Origin: an uncultured Sulfitobacter sp.
GTDB taxonomy: Bacteria > Pseudomonadota > Alphaproteobacteria > Rhodobacterales > Rhodobacteraceae
Reading direction: 5' to 3'
Length of the DNA stretch: 64,000 nucleotides
Assembly: GCF_947500075.1 (NCBI RefSeq)
Contig: NZ_CANMQS010000004.1
Location: 310,001-374,000, forward strand
Shown: one piece after another, positions 61,701 through 64,000 of the stretch
Layout: each line of letters begins with the position of its first letter
Position numbering within the stretch: position 1 is the stretch's first letter
Position numbers and translations under genes: made by a program
The notes under the pieces: model-generated
The model's database searches: none
Told to the model about the DNA's origin: nothing
Seen by the model: only the letters and a program-made list of their open reading frames with translations

Positions 61701-62021
61701 TCAGGCCGCTTCGGCCTGCAAAGCTGCATTCCTGCGCTCTGACTCTTCGCGCGACAGCGCGACAGATGTGCGCACGCCTTTGCCGACGAAATCCATGAGG
61801 CCAGAAACCACGCGTTCGTTAGGGTCAATGCCGGCACAGCTCAACACTTCGCGGCCATCGCGGGAGCGGGCCCAGCGAGCGATCTGTTCTGGGCCATTGC
61901 CATATTTCTTGTCGTCAGCAATCGCGTCATCGAGAGCCGCGAGCACCACTGCAGCAAACAATTTGCGGGCACGATTGCCCTGTTCGTTATTGAAAGCGGT
62001 GCCGTCAACGAAATCTCTCAT
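61701..62021 (-). CDS. Conserved-type hypothetical protein (possibly DUF6280)
   Basis: A 106-aa cytosolic protein rich in charged residues: MRDFVDGTAFNNEQGNRARK at the start, then LFAAVVLAALDDAIADDKKYGNG and GPEQIARWARSRDGREVLSCAG. No membrane segment or catalytic motif is seen. I recall similar proteins in Rhodobacterales and some roseophages, perhaps DUF6280, but cannot confirm it. A strong dedicated terminator follows, suggesting a monocistronic and well expressed gene. Confidence 0.78.
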   Translation of the reverse strand: MRDFVDGTAFNNEQGNRARKLFAAVVLAALDDAIADDKKYGNGPEQIARWARSRDGREVLSCAGIDPNERVVSGLMDFVGKGVRTSVALSREESERRNAALQAEAA

Positions 62022-62242
62022 CTCGTCGTCCTTTCCGTTATTCTTGCTCTTGTCATTCTGGCGTGACGCCTCTTATGACGCATCCAGTTCGATTCGGATA
62101 CAACTATATCGCATGTCTCCCATGCGTTGGTTGCATATCATCTCGCAGGTGCGGCATGAGCGGAGCCTTGCTTGCATGCTATTCCTCCTCTGGATATAGG
62201 CTGGGTTAACTTCACATCAACCTTTGTACGGGGTTTTGGACC
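62022..62242. promoter_or_regulatory. Divergent promoter region of the hypothetical gene and efp
   Basis: A 221-base gap that must drive efp to the right and the hypothetical gene to the left. It is AT-richer than its surroundings and contains GTTAACTTCACATCAACC close to efp. I see no convincing operator or small gene in it. Confidence 0.45.
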
Positions 62243-62806
62243 ATGCCAAAGATTAACGGAAATGAAATTCGCCCCGGCAACGTGCTGGAGCATAACGGCG
62301 GCCTTTGGGCGGCGGTCAAAGTCGACCATGTGAAACCTGGCAAGGGGGGCGCTTTTGCTCAGGTCGAGCTGCGCAACCTGCGCAACGGCTCCAAACTGAA
62401 CGAACGTTTCCGGTCCGCGGACAAGGTTGAAAAAGTCCGGCTGGAACAGAAGGATCAGCAATTCTTGTATGAAGACAGTGGGATGCTGGTTTTGATGGAC
62501 ACGGAAACCTACGATCAGGTGCAACTGTCCTCCGAGCTTTTGGGAGAGCGCCGCCCCTTCTTGCAGGACGGCATGATGATCGTGGTGGAGTACCACGAGG
62601 AGGAAGCATTGAACGCTTCGCTGCCGCAAAAGGTCGTCTGCAAGGTGGTCGAAACGGAGCCTGTGGTCAAAGGTCAGACGGCTGCGAATTCATTCAAACC
62701 GGCTGTTCTGGACAATGGCGTCAAAGTGTCCGTGCCCCCGTTTGTCGGTCAGGATGAAGACATTGTGGTGAACACGGAGACGATGGAATACGTCGAACGG
62801 GCGTGA
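62243..62806 (+). CDS. efp: Elongation factor P
   Basis: EF-P (187 aa) rescues ribosomes stalled on polyproline. The N-terminal KOW-like domain carries the modifiable lysine, residue 34, in [16 protein letters not shown]. Two OB domains follow, ending [28 protein letters not shown]. Lysine rather than arginine at residue 34 implies EpmA-type lysylation or no modification. No epm genes are visible here. A strong terminator follows. Confidence 0.97.
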   Translation: MPKINGNEIRPGNVLEHNGGLWAAVKVDHVKPGKGGAFAQVELRNLRNGSKLNERFRSADKVEKVRLEQKDQQFLYEDSGMLVLMDTETYDQVQLSSELLGERRPFLQDGMMIVVEYHEEEALNASLPQKVVCKVVETEPVVKGQTAANSFKPAVLDNGVKVSVPPFVGQDEDIVVNTETMEYVERA

Positions 62807-62861
62807 TTTCTTATCCGTAAGTTGACGCAGCTTGACGCCACGTCATGTGCTGCGGTGCAGC

Positions 62862-62890
62862 AAACCCCGGACCTGATCCGGGGTTTTTTG
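62862..62890 (+). terminator. Rho-independent terminator after efp
   Basis: AAACCCCGGA (62862-62871) and TCCGGGGTTT (62877-62886) form a ten-pair GC-rich stem with a five-base loop, continuing into a run of six Ts. It ends efp and can work weakly for the convergent ygfZ. Confidence 0.9.
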
Positions 62891-62893
62891 TTT

Positions 62894-63643
62894 CTAATTG
62901 TCCGAATTTTCGGTCCAGGTGACCGCAACATCCCCGGCGTGCAGGGGGCCTTTGGCCCGGTCAAAGCGCAGATACGCCAGCCCTTGCCCCTCTGCCTGGG
63001 TGAATACCGTGCCCGCAGGTTTGCCATTCGCTGTCAGTTCCGTGCCTGTCGGGGCGTCTCCATCCAGACGGACCCGCGCCAATCCTTTGCGCAGCGATGT
63101 CTTGTGCTTCATCCGTGCGGTCACTTCCTGACCGACGTAGCAGCCTTTACGGAAATCCACGCCGTTCAGACGCTCAAACCCCATCTCAAGGATGAAACTG
63201 TCCGAGGTCAGCTCAATCCCGGTTTCCGGCACCATATGAGCCACGCGCAGGGCATCCCAATCGGTGCCATCATCAGCCTGCGGCATGTCCCGGTACGCGC
63301 GCCAGCCCAACGCCGGATTGCGCGGATCGGTGTAGGCGCCCTCAGGGGCCGCGCCCAACCCGCGATGGAGATGCAGATCAAGCGTTTCAATCACCACATC
63401 CGCGCGTAATTTATACATGCTCAACCGTTGCGTCAGCATATCGCCCAGCGTCTCGGCCACATCAATCAGGATACCGCCGTCCCGCGCGACAACAAAGAAG
63501 TCGGCGATGTATTTGCCCTGTGGCGTCAGGATCGCGGCATAGATCGGACCGTGGGCCAGCTTGTCCACGTCATTGGTGATCAGGCCTTGCAGGAAGCTGT
63601 GGCTGTCAGTGCCGGTCAGGCGCAGGATGCGTCGGTTGGTCAT
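62894..63643 (-). CDS. ygfZ: tRNA-modifying/Fe-S cluster protein YgfZ (GcvT-like)
   Basis: YgfZ/IBA57-type folate-binding protein (249 aa) that supports repair or maturation of some Fe-S enzymes. The signature KGCYVGQEVTARMKHK near residues 175-190 is diagnostic, and LTGTDSHSFLQGLITNDV and ILTPQGKYIADFFV are typical. The ATG at 63643 has AAAGGACAG upstream. A longer frame of 16 residues is improbable. Confidence 0.93.
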   Translation of the reverse strand: MTNRRILRLTGTDSHSFLQGLITNDVDKLAHGPIYAAILTPQGKYIADFFVVARDGGILIDVAETLGDMLTQRLSMYKLRADVVIETLDLHLHRGLGAAPEGAYTDPRNPALGWRAYRDMPQADDGTDWDALRVAHMVPETGIELTSDSFILEMGFERLNGVDFRKGCYVGQEVTARMKHKTSLRKGLARVRLDGDAPTGTELTANGKPAGTVFTQAEGQGLAYLRFDRAKGPLHAGDVAVTWTENSDN

Positions 63644-63707
63644 CTTCTGTCCTTTGCTGTTCCAAGGTGACATATAGGCATCGACCGCCATCCAAAAGGG
63701 GCAAGCA

Positions 63708-64000
63708 TGCGCGCGCCTGTTTCTGTCATCATCCCGACGCTGAACGCGGCAGAGCCCCTGCCTGCCTGTCTGGCTGCCCTGATGGAGGGGATTGAGGCGG
63801 GACTGATCCGCGAATTGATCGTGAGCGATGGCGGCTCAACCGATGCAACGGGCGCCACCGCACAGGCCTGGGGCGCCGAGGTGCTGCACGGCGCGCCGTC
63901 GCGCGGCGGGCAGTTGCGGCGCGGTTGCGCGGCTGCGAAAGGCGACTGGTTGCTGGTGGTCCATGCAGATACGGTGCTGTCGCCCGGTTGGTCAAAAGCC
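63708..64000 (+). CDS. Family 2 glycosyltransferase, partial at right edge
   Basis: The first 97 or so residues of a GT-A glycosyltransferase run off the right end. VSVIIPTLNAAEPLPACLAAL, ELIVSDGGSTDAT and GDWLLVVHADT are the nucleotide-sugar motifs, the last being the D-x-D-like metal site. The pattern resembles the TIGR04283 group of glycosyltransferases often annotated with arsenosugar-related genes, but the C-terminus needed to decide is missing. Confidence 0.8.

Overview
The window is GC-rich and densely packed with short intergenic gaps. Several traits point to an alphaproteobacterium of the Rhodobacterales (roseobacter-type Rhodobacteraceae/Roseobacteraceae): the ctaC-ctaB-orf-ctaG-ctaE aa3 oxidase operon, lysC followed by ptsP (EI-Ntr), a pobA/pca protocatechuate cluster, a VPLPA-CTERM surface protein and a PopZ-like protein. 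I could not run a database search, so family assignments rest on motifs, length and context.

Layout. 0-6 kb: the start of a 3-oxoacid CoA-transferase A subunit (cut by the left edge), an intergenic block of three near-identical 21-nt hairpins, then topA, dprA and tldD, all on the minus strand. 6.2-13.8 kb: the plus-strand cytochrome c oxidase assembly operon (ctaC, ctaB, small membrane protein, ctaG, ctaE, Surf1), running into thrC, an M16 peptidase and a GNAT. 13.9-24.2 kb: housekeeping and miscellaneous genes (MBL-fold protein, FAD-linked oxidase, apt, LysE-type exporter, DsbA-like, mtnP, VPLPA-CTERM protein, SulP transporter, flavin reductase, EcsC). 24.2-26.7 kb: modABC on the minus strand. 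26.8-33.3 kb: NUDIX, DUF1178, SDR, lysC, a short unlisted membrane protein, ptsP, N-formylglutamate amidohydrolase. 33.5-39.0 kb: pobR divergent from pobA-pcaL-pcaH-pcaG-BKACE, converting 4-hydroxybenzoate towards 3-oxoadipate and possibly beyond.

39.0-53.4 kb is the most unusual part. After an ABC-F protein comes a tightly coupled ten-gene minus-strand unit (51.0 to 41.2 kb): polyamine-type ABC transporter potD-B-C-A, a GT1-like glycosyltransferase, two tandem cupins, an AmgK-like sugar kinase, an aldehyde dehydrogenase and a PuuB-like FAD amine oxidase. Divergent to it are a GntR regulator with a second winged-helix-like segment and, overlapping its stop, a second paralogous glycosyltransferase. 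This looks like uptake and processing of an amine compound through a sugar-conjugated intermediate. I know of no described pathway with this composition, and it is my main candidate for a new system.

53.5-64 kb: an S9 peptidase, tRNA-Cys, a PCMT-like methyltransferase, a TolC-family protein, the PopZ-like protein, cobQ, a small membrane protein, a conserved hypothetical, efp, ygfZ and the start of a family 2 glycosyltransferase cut by the right edge. No CRISPR array, insertion sequence, prophage or rRNA gene was seen.
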